Shown here in pieces: positions 1-10,009 of a stretch of 64,000 nt of DNA. This DNA is from Spiroplasma sabaudiense Ar-1343. GTDB taxonomy: Bacteria > Bacillota_I > Bacilli_A > Mycoplasmatales > Mycoplasmataceae. The translations under genes were made by a program, and so were the position numbers. How positions within the stretch are numbered: position 1 is the first letter of the stretch; every line of letters starts with the position of its first letter. The stretch spans positions 682,001-746,000 of the forward strand of contig NZ_CP006934.1 of the NCBI RefSeq assembly GCF_000565215.1, given 5' to 3'. The notes beneath the pieces are model-generated. The model was not told the origin of the DNA, made no database searches, and saw only the letters and a list, made by a program, of their open reading frames with translations.

Positions 1-953
1 CCGATTATATTGTCTTTTTCCAGGCTATCATTTGCCAATTCAGTTATTTTTATTTCAATCTCTTCAAAATAAAAAACAATATTTTCGGTCATAATCTGAA
101 AAATGCTATCTTTGACAAATTCAAACTTGTTAAAATCTTTCTCAACCTGCTTTTTAAAATGGTTTAGTTTGGTATTGTATTCTTTAATTATTGGCTTAAA
201 AAACGGATCAGGATGAGGCTTAATGGCTTTTGAGGCAATTTCTGTGCTCATTTTTTTTATATAATTGACCGCTGTATTATATTTTGAAGCTATTTCCACA
301 ACACTTTTGTCATCGATTACATGGCCATCATTTAAGAAAATAACTCGCGAAGCATAGTGGTCAATAAAATCATGGTCTGGAGAAACAACAATAAGAGTTC
401 CATTATAATTTTGGATGTACTTATTAAAAAATTCAAAAATTCGGTTTCTAAAATTATAACCAATCGATGAGGAAATTTCATCAACAACGACAAGTTCTGG
501 CTTGTGAAAAAATGCTAAAAATAAGTTGAACATTTGCAAATTAACTACACTTAACTTAGCTAACTGTTTATCTAAAAAAGTGTTGATTTCAAATACTTCA
601 ATTAATGTTTGAACTCAAACTTCGTCTTGCATTTCAAAAATATTTCTATATAGTTCAATTATATCCTTGACAAAAAAACCTGAAGGTCAGTTTTGGTCTC
701 TCAATTGGACTCCTATTGAGTTTGAAACTGAATCTTGCAAAAAATAATAGTCAATAAATCCCGAAGTTTGCGCAAGATCATTGGCAATAATGCTCGCCAA
801 AACAGATTTACCACTTCCATTTGCTCCTAAAAAAACAATAATTTCATTTTGATAAATCTTTAAATTTATTTTTTTAACGGCTCATGCCCCTTTTTTAAAA
901 ATCTTGGAAATATTATTTAATTCCACTAGAACTGTTTTGCTTTTTAATTCCAT
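1..953 (-). CDS. ABC transporter ATP-binding protein (partial, runs off the left edge)
   Basis: ABC-type ATPase; about 317 residues are visible and the C-terminus lies outside the window. Visible motifs are Walker A GANGSGKS (43-50), Walker B LVVVDE (154-159) and an H-loop His at about 194. The ABC signature, normally LSGGQ, is replaced by LSVVNLQ at 134-140. After about residue 215 comes a charged helical extension of at least 100 residues that lacks ABC motifs. Several Trp positions are TGA. The ATG start at 953 lies 18 bases after the stop of the upstream hydrolase gene, so the two are probably cotranscribed. No permease is adjacent in the window, so the substrate is unknown and a non-transport ABC role is possible. 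Confidence 0.8.
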
Positions 954-971
954 TACCTTGCCCCTTATGCT

Positions 972-1931
972 TTATTTCTGATTATTCAAAATGAACTGGT
1001 TTGAGACACTCATATACTCTTCAAAATTTTTGACAATTGCTTTTGTATGACCTCCAGCATTAAATAATTTTAACTCGTTTTTAGGTAATTTTTCAGATAA
1101 ATTTTTTAAGTAATAAATTTTTTCTGAGTCGTGATAACTTGTTACGTCATCATCTAAAGTATGAATTAAAAGCATTGGAAATGTTTTTAAATTCTGGGGG
1201 ATTAAATTTGGATAATCTAAATTTTTTAGGTTAACCCCGTATTCTTCTTGATAAATATTAATAATATCTTCTTTAACCATTCCTAAGTAATTACCAAAAA
1301 TGCTTGGTACTTGATTATTAATTAAAAAATCCAGTGCAATTGGTGCACTCAAATAAGTTGAATCTGAAATTCCAAATTTAATATTGTTTTTCTTAATGAA
1401 CTCCAACTCTGTAATTGAAAAATAATTTAAAGTAAAAGCCCCCATGCTAGTACCAGAAATACCAATTAATTCTACTGACTCATTTGAGTTTAAATACTCA
1501 ATGGCCGCTTTTAAGTCTCAAGTTTCCTTATAACCTAGTGTGATAATATCAGTTTCACTGTTTCCGTGATTTCTGAAATCAAAAACCATTAGGTTATAAC
1601 CCAATTCGCGATAGTTTCAAATTGAAAATAACTTAGCTATTCCAGAACTTGAATAACCGTGCAATCCAATAATTCATTTTTTGGTTTTTACTGGGTTTCG
1701 ATAAATTGTTCCTGATAACTTAATCCCATCCTGAGAAACAAAAGAAATATCCTCCAATTTTACGTTGTCACCAATATATAATGGATTAGTCTTAAATTGC
1801 TCATCAAAAGCACTATTAAATAGTTTAACAAGGTTGTAGTTAACTTTTGTCTTTGAGCTGCTCAAAAAACTTAAGTTTGTGGCCTTATTAAATATGCGAA
1901 TTATTTTTCTAGCTATTATACGATCTTCCAT
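972..1931 (-). CDS. alpha/beta hydrolase family protein (319 aa)
   Basis: Serine hydrolase of the alpha/beta fold, likely an esterase or lipase-like enzyme of unknown substrate. The nucleophile elbow GTSMG is at 160-164, an Asp cluster (LDDD) lies near 260, and the catalytic His is in AGGHT near 295. An upstream LHGYSSSG segment resembles an oxyanion-hole strand. The ATG at 1931 is chosen over an upstream TTG because GGAGG sits 5 bases before it. A terminator-like hairpin lies just upstream (about 1951-1971). The protein resembles the hydrolase at 32784-33836, suggesting paralogues. Confidence 0.85.
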
Positions 1932-1941
1932 TGTTACCTCC

Positions 1942-1972
1942 AAAAAAATAAAAAAGAGCTTGTACTCTTTTG
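1942..1972 (-). terminator. intrinsic terminator after sepF
   Basis: On the minus strand an AAAAGAG/CTCTTTT stem with a 6-base loop is followed by a T-rich run (TTATTTTTTT). It lies just after the sepF stop and before the hydrolase RBS, so it likely ends the division-gene transcript, perhaps incompletely because the next gene starts within about 15 bases. Confidence 0.65.
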
Positions 1973-1977
1973 TAAAA

Positions 1978-2316
1978 TTAGTGATTTAAGACAAATTGAT
2001 AAATTTTATTATCCAGTTTTCGATAGTCGCCCTCAAGTCCGTACATAACTCCAGTTAAAAAATCTATTACTCTTACTTTATCAGCTGCGCTCAGTTTTGA
2101 AAAACTAATTGTTGCTTTACGAAAACGAATTAAGGCATCAGCAATTTCTTGAATTTCACTGTAAGATTGTGGTTCGAAATGTGTAGTATGACTAACATCA
2201 AATACTTCGTTAACAAAATTCAAATTCATTGAAAGCGGTCTTTCGTGAAGTGGCTGATATTTTGATTCTGTTTGTTCTGATTCTTTTGATACTTTTTTAT
2301 CTTTTTTTCATCCCAT
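1978..2316 (-). CDS. sepF: cell division protein SepF (112 aa)
   Basis: Short SepF-family protein, which in Firmicutes bundles FtsZ filaments and helps anchor the Z-ring to the membrane. The core is recognisable: PQSYSEIQEIADALI, then a basic/hydrophobic strand, RVIDFLTGVMYGLEG and an I-x-Q-F-V-L strand at the end. The start is placed at ATG 2316, seven bases after the ftsZ stop. This adds a 29-residue Lys/Glu-rich N-terminal segment (MGWKKDKKVSKE) before the internal Met at 2229; SepF proteins normally have such a segment. It is the last gene of the cluster and is followed by a terminator. Confidence 0.85.
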
Positions 2317-2322
2317 AATTAA

Positions 2323-3684
2323 CTACCATTTTTTTCTTAAAAAAGTTGGAAAGTCCCCATCATCATCGCTGTTATCTGCAACATTGACTGGTTCATTTTT
2401 GGGAGTATCACGATCTTCTTCGCGGAAACGTTCCATTCGATTTTGGATAGAAACCATTTCATTATCATCTTGAACAAAACTTGGTCGTTTTGGATCTTGA
2501 CGTTCTGTTAAAGGCGTGCGACGATCATATGCATTCATCATTGGATTTTCATCTTCAAATTCATCATTAAAATTATCTATCGGTTTACTAATCGGTTCAA
2601 CAACTCGTTCATTATTTTGTCTTGTTGGTTGACTTTCATAGTTATTAATAGCACTTGGATTAGCATTAATTACTTGCTGGCGTACTTGACTATTTAAATG
2701 GTTTTGTTGAAAGTTAACCTCTGAATTGCGATATTCATCCTCAAAACCTGTTGCAATTACAGTTACAATAAGTTCATCGTCTAAGTTTTCATTAATAGCG
2801 ATTCCAAAAATAATATTTAAATCTTCTCCGCTTGCTTGTTGAACGATATCAACTGCATCATATGCATCGTTTAAAGAAACATTTTTGCCACCAGTTACGT
2901 TAACAATTGCATCTTTGGCTCCTCTTACACTTGTTTCTAATAAAGAAGAAGTTATTGCTTTATTAGCTGCTTCTATTGCTTTATCTGGTCCTTTTCCAAT
3001 TCCGATTCCAAATAAGGCATTTCCTTTACCTTGCATTACGGTACGAACATCTGCAAAATCTAAATTAATAACAGATGGGACGGCAATTAAATCTGTAATT
3101 GTTTGAACTCCTTGTTTTAAAATATTATCTGCTTCACGGAATGATTCAGCAACAGGAATTCCTCCAATAATATCTAATAAACGATCATTGGAAATAATAA
3201 TTATTGAGTCAACATATTTACGTAGCTCAGAAATTCCTTGAACTGCGTATGAATTTCTCATGCGCCCTTCAAAGCGGAATGGTTTTGTTACAATTCCAAT
3301 TACTAGCGCTCCGGTTTCTTTAGCAATTCTAGCAATTTCTGGGGCTGCACCAGTACCAGTTCCCCCACCCATTCCAGCGGCGATGAAAATTAAATCACTT
3401 CCAGCTAAAACTTCTTTTAATTTATTTTCACTTTCAATTGCTGCTTGGCGACCAACGTCTGGATTTGCTCCTGCTCCTAGGCCCTTTGAAATTTCAGCTC
3501 CAATAACAATTTTAGTTTCAGCTTTACTTGCAGCTAAAACCTGAGCATCCGTATTTGCAACGATAAATTCAACACCTTGAACATTTTCTTCAACCATTCG
3601 GTTTACTGCGTTGCAACCACCACCACCAACACCAATTACTCTAATTTTGGCAGTTTGGTTTACATTTAAATTAATTTCGCTCAT
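2323..3684 (-). CDS. ftsZ: cell division GTPase FtsZ (453 aa)
   Basis: Tubulin-like GTPase that forms the cytokinetic ring. It has the nucleotide-binding GGGGCNAVNRM near residues 20-30, the tubulin signature GGGTGTG at 106-112 and the T7-loop region NLDFADVRTVM. After about residue 320 comes a long Asn/Gln/Asp-rich linker. The protein ends with DFPTFLRKKW, matching the conserved C-terminal peptide that binds FtsA and SepF. Both partners are adjacent (ftsA upstream, sepF downstream). The ATG is preceded by AAGGAGAAAATAA. The intact C-terminal peptide suggests the divisome contacts are still used. Confidence 0.97.
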   Translation of the reverse strand: MSEINLNVNQTAKIRVIGVGGGGCNAVNRMVEENVQGVEFIVANTDAQVLAASKAETKIVIGAEISKGLGAGANPDVGRQAAIESENKLKEVLAGSDLIFIAAGMGGGTGTGAAPEIARIAKETGALVIGIVTKPFRFEGRMRNSYAVQGISELRKYVDSIIIISNDRLLDIIGGIPVAESFREADNILKQGVQTITDLIAVPSVINLDFADVRTVMQGKGNALFGIGIGKGPDKAIEAANKAITSSLLETSVRGAKDAIVNVTGGKNVSLNDAYDAVDIVQQASGEDLNIIFGIAINENLDDELIVTVIATGFEDEYRNSEVNFQQNHLNSQVRQQVINANPSAINNYESQPTRQNNERVVEPISKPIDNFNDEFEDENPMMNAYDRRTPLTERQDPKRPSFVQDDNEMVSIQNRMERFREEDRDTPKNEPVNVADNSDDDGDFPTFLRKKW

Positions 3685-3695
3685 TTATTTTCTCC

Positions 3696-5240
3696 TTACA
3701 AATTATTTTGAAACGCATAATTACCGTTATTATTTGGTTTATTAATGTCCGTTTGTTTTATAATACCATTTTGTTGTCCAAAATTTAAGTTTTCTTGAAA
3801 TTTCGGTTCAACTAATTTTTGTGATTGTTGGTTGTTATTTAAATCCTGATTATGTTGAATTGGATTGGTGTTACTAAATTGATTTACAAAGTTATGATTA
3901 TGTTGAATTGGATTTGCATTATGGAATTGATTTACAAAGCCATGATTGTGTTGCATTGCGGGATTATAATTTCCATTTCTTATAATTGGTGCTTGGTTTT
4001 GATGGTTAGGTCTAAATTCTGGTCTTTGTACTGGTTCTGGATCTTTCAAGTTTTCTTCTCCAAGTGATGTAACAACTCTTGAATTGTTTTTATTAATTAA
4101 ATGTTCTTGAATCATAATTCCACAAAGAGCTGTAATTCATATTTCATTTCCACCAATCACATCAGAATAATAAATCATTTGATTTTCACCTAATTTTTTT
4201 TGAGATAATAGGTTTTCAAATCCTGAAATTTCTGTTATTTTTCCGGTGTGATAAATATTGTACTGGTTATCAGTATTTTGAACCACCTCATGTTTTATTA
4301 TTAAATTCAATTTACGAATTACATCATCAATTACCTCAACAAAAATTCTTTTAAACTCACTCATTGTAAGCTCAAAATTTTTATTTTCTTTTGTTAAATA
4401 TTTTCGATAAATTATTGTATCGCTTAAATTATCAGATTTAAAATCAACAATTTTAAATAAGTATTTTTTTACAATTTCGGGTTTTGCATAAATTTTTGCA
4501 CCAATTTCTTCAGCAATTTTTTCTAATCCAACATTAATTGGGGCAATTCGAAGCAAAGTTTCTTGAGCAAAAATATTTAAGGAAATTGCATTTAAATCTC
4601 AATCTACCAGTAAAGAAATTTTGCTTCTTAAACTGGCGACATTTACAATTTGACGAGCCAAAGCATAGGTTTTAATTAAGCAATTTAAAACACCAAATCC
4701 AGCCGTTGAAACTACCTTTAAGTGTGAGTTGTAAACTTCGCTTGGCACAGTGTAAACATTTGCATACATTGTTAGTTTATGAGCAACAGCCCCAATCGGA
4801 GCAACTCCTTTTTTAAAAGTATCATCAACCAAATATCGAGTGGGTTTTATTGAAACAACTTTACGATTATTTGAGTAGTTAACATCTTTGGCATCGCTAT
4901 TTAATTGGCTAATGTCTTTTGATGTAACAATTCGAGCCGGACCTCCATTTGCTAAATTTAAAGTTGAAATCGCTTCTTTAATCTCGGTATTTTTTTCAGG
5001 AATTACTACTGTTATTTTCAGGATTTTCTTTTCAAAAGTTCTTTCATATTCTTGGACTAAACGATTTAAAAGGTTGGCTGCTGCTTTTATATCAATAACT
5101 TCATTATTGGCATTTAATCAATTTCCAAATTCTTGGTGCTTATATATTATTTTCAAGACTTTGTTAATCTGATATTTTCCAATAGCAAAACGAAATTCAT
5201 TTCTAGTTATTTCTAAAGCTGCGTAAATTTCATTTTTCAT
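3696..5240 (-). CDS. ftsA: FtsA-like actin-fold division protein with repeat-rich tail (514 aa)
   Basis: Placed between rsmH and ftsZ, where ftsA belongs. The N-terminus keeps the FtsA outline: VIDIKAAANLLNRLVQ matches the family's V-x-D-x-x-A-A-A region, followed by a strand ending VVIPEKN. The ATP-binding loops are eroded. Where FtsA has LDIGTT this protein has LEITRN, and where it has VVDIGGGTTD this has LLVDWDLNAIS. ATP binding may therefore be lost. The last 130 or so residues are a Gln/Asn/His/Pro-rich tail with repeats of the NPIQHN-x-x-FVNQF type. FtsA is usually 400-450 aa, so the extra length is the tail. TGA codons are used for Trp. RBS AAGGAGG precedes the ATG. Confidence 0.8.
3840..3962 (-). 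repeat. in-frame tandem repeat in the FtsA tail
   Basis: Two to three imperfect copies of a roughly 54-base unit encode NPIQHN followed by FVNQF-type segments. The plus strand shows recurring atgttgaattggatt and tgatttacaaag blocks. The copy number may vary between strains. Confidence 0.75.
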
Positions 5241-5255
5241 ACATATTTCCTCCTT

Positions 5256-6194
5256 TTACTTTTTCTTAATTGCTCATAGTTTTGCGCTGTGAGCGCGACG
5301 GTTATTTTCTAATTCTAATTCCCTGGGTTTGAAAGGCTTTTTATTCACTAACTCAAATAGGCTTTTACTAGGTACATTAATTGGTAATTTTGCTAAAATT
5401 TTGTCTTCTTCAAATATTGTTACCCCTTTAAAAATTTCTTTTACAATTTTTTCTTCAAGGGATTGGAAGGTTATAACAACTAATGTTCCTCCACTTTTTA
5501 ACAATTTTAAAGAGCTTTTAAGAGCATCTTTTAAAACTTCAAGTTCGTTGTTTACACAGATTCTTAAAGCCTGAAAAATCTTCTTAGCTGGATGCTTTTT
5601 TTCCTTTAGAACTTTTTGAGGTAGACCGCTTTTAATTATTTCAACAAGTTCAAAAGTCGTTTGAATTTCTTTGATTGCTCTAGCCTCGATAATTCGATTT
5701 GCGATTTTGACGGCGTATGTTTCTTCACCAAAATCACGAAAAATTCTAATTAAATCACTTAAACTCCAATTGTTTACAATTGATTTGGCTGTTAATTGAT
5801 TTGATTTTTGATCCATCCTCATATCAAGTTCGCTGTCAAAACGATAACTAAAACCACGATCTTTATTATCAAATTGTGGTGAGGAAACTCCCAAATCAAA
5901 TAAAATACCATCCACTTCAAAAACGCCTTGAAAAGCAAGTAAACTTTCAAGATCCCTAAAATTGCCCTTTAAGATTTTAAAATTTTCACTTATTTTTTCA
6001 AGAATTGGTTGACTATAATTTATCGCGGTTTCATCTTGATCAATTGCAAATAGTTTCCCTGTTGTTAAACATTTTAAAATTTCTTTGCTGTGCCCTGCTC
6101 GCCCTAAAGTAGCATCAACATAGATACCACTTTTCTTAACATTTAAAAAATCAATTGCTTCATTTAATAATACCGAAACATGATGTTCTTGCAT
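5256..6194 (-). CDS. rsmH: 16S rRNA m4C1402 methyltransferase RsmH (312 aa)
   Basis: SAM-dependent methylase that modifies N4 of C1402 in the 16S rRNA decoding centre. Residues near 24-36 form the SAM motif VDATLGRAGHS. Other family segments are ILFDLGVSSPQFD, KHPAKKIFQALRI and VITFQSLEEKIVK. The C-terminus reads RRAHSAKL, then a UGA-encoded Trp, then AIKKK before TAA. The start overlaps the mraZ stop by one base (TAATG), implying translational coupling. Confidence 0.95.
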
Positions 6195-6622
6195 TATTTT
6201 GCTCCGCCTAGTTCATTTGCAACAGATTCTAAGTCAGTTAAGTGTTGATTGCTGTAGTCTCTATATTTTTCAATATCTCATATTTCAATTTTATCTCCAA
6301 TTCCCAAAATCAATACTGATTTTTTGATATCGCCCAGACTAAGAAGATTTGTTGGTATTTTGATTCGCCCTGCTGAATCAAAATCAATTTCTGATGAATT
6401 TGAAAATATTTGTCTTGCTAGCAATCTTGCATTTGAGTTAGTGGAACTGTGCTGAGAGATTTCTTTATATCAAATTTCAAACTCATTTTGACTTCGAACC
6501 TCTAAACAACCCTCAAAACCTTTTGAAATATAAATAGTATCACCTAATTGATTTCGTAATTTTGAAGGAATCGTTAGTCGAGATTTTTCATCTAAATTGT
6601 GCTCAAATGTACCTAATAACAC
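6194..6622 (-). CDS. mraZ: transcriptional regulator MraZ (142 aa)
   Basis: SpoVT/AbrB-type DNA-binding protein that controls the division cluster it heads. It has two copies of the MraZ half: LGTFEHNLDEKSRLTIPSKL near the N-terminus and IDFDSAGRIKIPTNLLSL in the second half. The start is a GTG at 6622, preceded by GGGGGA and giving M-L-L-G-T-F-E-H, the family's usual start position; no ATG fits. The stop overlaps rsmH. Two AAGTGGG-type boxes lie directly upstream, so autoregulation is likely. Confidence 0.93.
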
Positions 6623-6628
6623 AAAATC

Positions 6629-6681
6629 CCCCACTTTCTCCCACTTGAAAACATTATATATCTTTTTTTGACAATAAACAA
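6629..6681 (-). promoter_or_regulatory. mraZ promoter with MraZ-box direct repeats
   Basis: Read on the minus strand: TTGTTT (-35, 6676-6681), a 17-base spacer and TATAAT (-10, 6653-6658), then CAAGTGGGAG and AAAGTGGGGG, two direct repeats with a 10-base period. Known MraZ sites are TGGG-type direct repeats at 10-base spacing, and the Mollicutes motif is AAAGTG[T/G]. A third, weak copy (TTTGTGT) would fall on the GTG start codon at the same period. Confidence 0.7.
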
Positions 6682-6718
6682 CATTTTTTAAATTTATTTA
6701 AGAAAAATTAATAAATAA

Positions 6719-6816
6719 TATAATAAATAGAAATGCCCAAATTACAGCATTATTCGCAAAAATACTCTAAAAAGACCCGTGTTTTTGAAAAACTTTAAAC
6801 TAATTTGGGCAAAAAA
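6719..6816 (+). ncRNA. possible structured small RNA between mraZ and rpmF
   Basis: A perfect 10-base closing stem, GCCCAAATTA (6735-6744) with TAATTTGGGC (6801-6810), encloses about 56 bases containing a small GTTTT/AAAAC hairpin (6781-6793). A TATAAT lies at 6719-6724, 10 bases before the stem, and a 16-bp hairpin follows at 6817-6852. The strand is uncertain. No match to SRP RNA, tmRNA, RNase P RNA or a known riboswitch was recognised, and no credible protein is encoded. Confidence 0.35.
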
Positions 6817-6852
6817 AATAAGCTTAATTCCGTTTACGGAATTAAGCTTATT
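6811..6852 (-). terminator. intrinsic terminator after rpmF
   Basis: A perfect 16-bp inverted repeat, AATAAGCTTAATTCCG with a 4-base loop, is followed on the minus strand by eight T residues. It ends the pheS-pheT-yceD-rpmF transcript. On the plus strand the trailing ATTTAAAATTTT could give weaker termination of the putative small RNA. Confidence 0.9.
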
Positions 6853-6869
6853 TAAAATTTTAAGTTAAA

Positions 6870-7049
6870 TTAGTCTTCAACTCTTACTACTTCTTTACCT
6901 TTGTAGTTTCCACATTCTCTACATACGCGGTGTGGTCTAATCATAGCACCACAGTTTTGGCATGAAACAATTGCAGTTGATACTAAAGCCAAGTGACTAC
7001 GACGTTTATTTTTCGCAGCCTTACTGGTTTTTCTAAATGGTACAGCCAT
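6870..7049 (-). CDS. rpmF: 50S ribosomal protein L32 (59 aa)
   Basis: L32 of the large subunit, beginning [19 protein letters not shown] as in the family. It has a zinc ribbon with CQNC (about 30-33) and CREC (about 43-46), so it is the zinc-binding form. It is preceded by yceD, its usual partner, and followed by a strong terminator. RBS AGGAGGTGG lies just upstream of the ATG. Confidence 0.97.
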   Translation of the reverse strand: MAVPFRKTSKAAKNKRRSHLALVSTAIVSCQNCGAMIRPHRVCRECGNYKGKEVVRVED

Positions 7050-7066
7050 ATTTCCACCTCCTAATG

Positions 7067-7585
7067 CTATTTTTGTTTCTTGTCTTTTTCTTGTAAATCA
7101 AGAAGTTTAGATCAGCGCTCATCGACGCGATTTTCTTGTTGTTCGTTAAATTGATCTTCTGATAATAAACTTCAATTTTTACCAACCTTAGAAATTGTAT
7201 CACAATTATTTGACAAATTAACAGGAATATTTAAAAGAATTTGCTCAATTATCAAGTCTTTTAATTCAAATTGATCTCCCAAAATTAAGTTTTCTTGGTC
7301 ACTATATTTATCGTTGAATGTATAGTTTTCTTCTCATTCGACCAAATCATGATATGGAAAAGTTCCCCCATTTTTAGCATCAATGGCAATTAATTCAAAT
7401 TTGATTTTTCCGCTAATTGTCAGATTTTCTAGAGTATCAGAATATTTAAGCAAGCCCTTAAATGAAATTCCGTTAAATTTATCAATTAAAAAGTTTGTGT
7501 AATCTTCATCATTACCAATTTCAATTTCAAGATTTACGGGAATTTGTTTTTTGAGATTTAACTCTCTTTTTGTAAAAATACTCAT
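7067..7585 (-). CDS. yceD: YceD/DUF177 family protein (172 aa)
   Basis: DUF177 proteins sit directly upstream of rpmF in many bacteria and are linked to 23S rRNA accumulation. Here the sequence begins [20 protein letters not shown] and ends with a Gln/Lys/Asp-rich tail. Under the standard code it would stop at 7334, but that TGA is Trp and the frame runs to TAG at 7067. The start lies one base after the pheT stop. Identification rests on position and general sequence pattern. Confidence 0.7.
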
Positions 7586-7586
7586 T

Positions 7587-9995
7587 TTAACGAACCTTAA
7601 ATCCTAATCCACTAATGTTATTTAATATTTTATCAAATTCTTCACCGACCTCTTGATCTGATAATTGCTTATCAAAGGAGTTAAATGTAAAATTCATTGC
7701 AATGGCTTTTGCATTATTTGCCTTTAAAACTTCGTCTTCATAAACATCGATTACCTTATAATCAATTAAGTTCTCGAGGTTTTGGGTAATTTTTTTGAAA
7801 TAATTTCCCAAATTTAAATCAGCATTTATTTCAAAAGAAACATCACGCGTGGTTTTTTGAAACTTTGAAATTGGTTTCAATTCAATTATTCCTTGACTTT
7901 GTTTTTCAATTTGAGTCAAATTTAGTTCCATTAAAAATACACTAGTTACCTTTAATGCTTGTTCTTTGCGAGGATTTAGTTTGAATAAAAATCCAATTAA
8001 ACTACCGTTTAACATGATTTTTGAGCTAATAAATGGGTGAATTTCATTTACAACTGTTTCATTTTGCTCAAAACTAACTTGTTCTAGATTAACATTCATT
8101 ACTTTTAATATATTTTCTGTAACAGATTTTAAGTAATCAAAACTTCCTGGAATTTTGATTTTTGAAATTTTATCGTCAATAAAGTCACCAGTTAAAGATA
8201 AAGCTAAATGGCGCTGTCTAACATTTTGTAAGTTGTAGACGTCTGCAATCTCGTAAAACTTGGTGTTTTTGTTACCTTTATTAGAATTTGTTTCTATTAC
8301 ATCAATAAATGATTTAAACAAAGATTGACGATAAAATTCATGATTTTTGCTAATTGGTGACATTAGTTGAATTGGGTAATCTATTTTGAATAAATCCCAT
8401 TTTTTTGCATCTTCCTCTTTAATTAAAGAGTAGGTTTTAATATTTGTGAACCCTGCTCCAATTAAGTAATTTCCAATTTTACTTTGTACTGTTCTTGACA
8501 AATCTTTTGCCTTTCCAGTCATTACAATACTTGGGGCTATTGGTTTGATGTTATCATAACCAAATAAGCGAGCAATTTCTTCAATGATATCAGCTTCAAA
8601 ATTTAGGTCAAGTCTTTTTGGATCGCATGTAAATTCAAAAATATTATTTTTTTCTCCGGTAATTTTAATTTCAAAGTCCAAATGACTAAAAAGTTTTTGT
8701 AAACGTTTCAAATTAAGGCTAAAACCAAGGTATTCACGAATCCTTTTGGCTGGTAGCAATATTTTCTGAGTTTCTTGTTGAGTTTGTTTGATAAACTTTA
8801 GTGGTTGAAAACTCTCAATAAAATCATATTTCAATAATCAATTAATCGTTGTTTCTCAGGCTTGATTTATTATATTTAGACTCATTGGCTTCATATATCT
8901 TTGCAAGGCACAGTTTGACATATTTAATTTTTTTTGCTGACGACGCATTAAAATCGGATTGATGTTGAAATACAAAATTATTAGTTCTTTACTTCGTTCC
9001 TTTGGTAAAAAATCTTTTTCAATACCCTTTCCCAAAACAGAAACTAACTTGTCACCCATTTTTATTTCAACTTGAGGATCTTTTGAGGTTCCCGAATTGA
9101 CAATAGTTAAATTCTCAGTAACTTTATTGGCATCTAAAATAACCACTGGTTGACCTGATTCAAAAGCAATTAAGTTGGCAATGTCTTCAAAGAAATTTTC
9201 TTCCTTTTTAATTCCGCTAAATTTGGCAATTAGTTCATCACTTGAATATAAAAATAAATTTTCATCTTTTAGTGAATAGATTTTCTTTGTTTCAACCGCT
9301 GTATAGGCGATCATATTAATATCTTCACTCAATTCCTGCGAAATTTTTACATCAATGTTGTGCTTAAACGTTTTTGCTTCTAATTGATCATTAAAACCTA
9401 AATTAAAGTCCCTTTTAAAATAATTAGCAATTTCTTTACCGATTTGAAAAGCAGATAAGGCATCGCTGCGATTTAATGTTAAGTCTACCTCCCAAGTATA
9501 ATCCAAAAAACCAATTGTCTTTAAAATTGGTGATCCTGATAGTTTATATAAATCTTCTTTTGCATGGATTTCATAAATTCCGTCAAGTTCCTTTGGGGTT
9601 TGTAATTCCTTTTTTAAACCGATTTCCTCTAATGAACAAATCATTCCCTCTGAGGTTTTTCCTTGAATTTCTCGTTTATTAATAGTTAATCCATTGGCGA
9701 TTTTCATTCCCGGTAATGCAGTTATAACAAATTGTCCTTCTGCAACATTTCCAGCCCCACACAAAATCAAATGTGGTAATTCGGTTCCTGTATCAACAAA
9801 TGTTGAATTTAAGTGGGTTCCTTGAATTTTTTCGCAAAATCCAATATGCCCCAAGACCAAATCATCATTTAATTTACTATAATCATTTTCTTCTTCAACT
9901 TCAAAACCTAAAGAATTTAAGGCGATTGAAATTTGCGAATTTTGGATACCTTTTAAATCAATGTATTTTTCTAGTCAATTTCTTGTAATTATCAT
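7587..9995 (-). CDS. pheT: phenylalanyl-tRNA synthetase beta subunit (802 aa)
   Basis: Beta chain of the alpha2-beta2 PheRS. It begins MIITRNWLEKYIDLKG and has an EMAP/tRNA-binding-like domain (LPHLILCGAGNVAEGQFV, about 60-150), a B5 domain with LPAKRIREYLGFSLN, the core region RLDLNFEADIIEEIARLFGYD, and a C-terminal ferredoxin-like anticodon-binding domain (KFQKTTRDVSFEI onward). The length is normal for the family. Internal TGA codons near 8834-8856 and elsewhere are Trp. It follows pheS with a 14-base gap. Confidence 0.96.
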
Positions 9996-10009
9996 ATATT
10001 CAACTCTTT

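Noticed and set aside
2885-3544. Plus-strand open frames opposite ftsZ
   Set aside because: Low-complexity antisense frames of a conserved gene. No start signals and no known homologous pattern.
3840-3962. CRISPR-like repeat
   Set aside because: The repeats are in frame within the ftsA tail, imperfect and without unique spacers.
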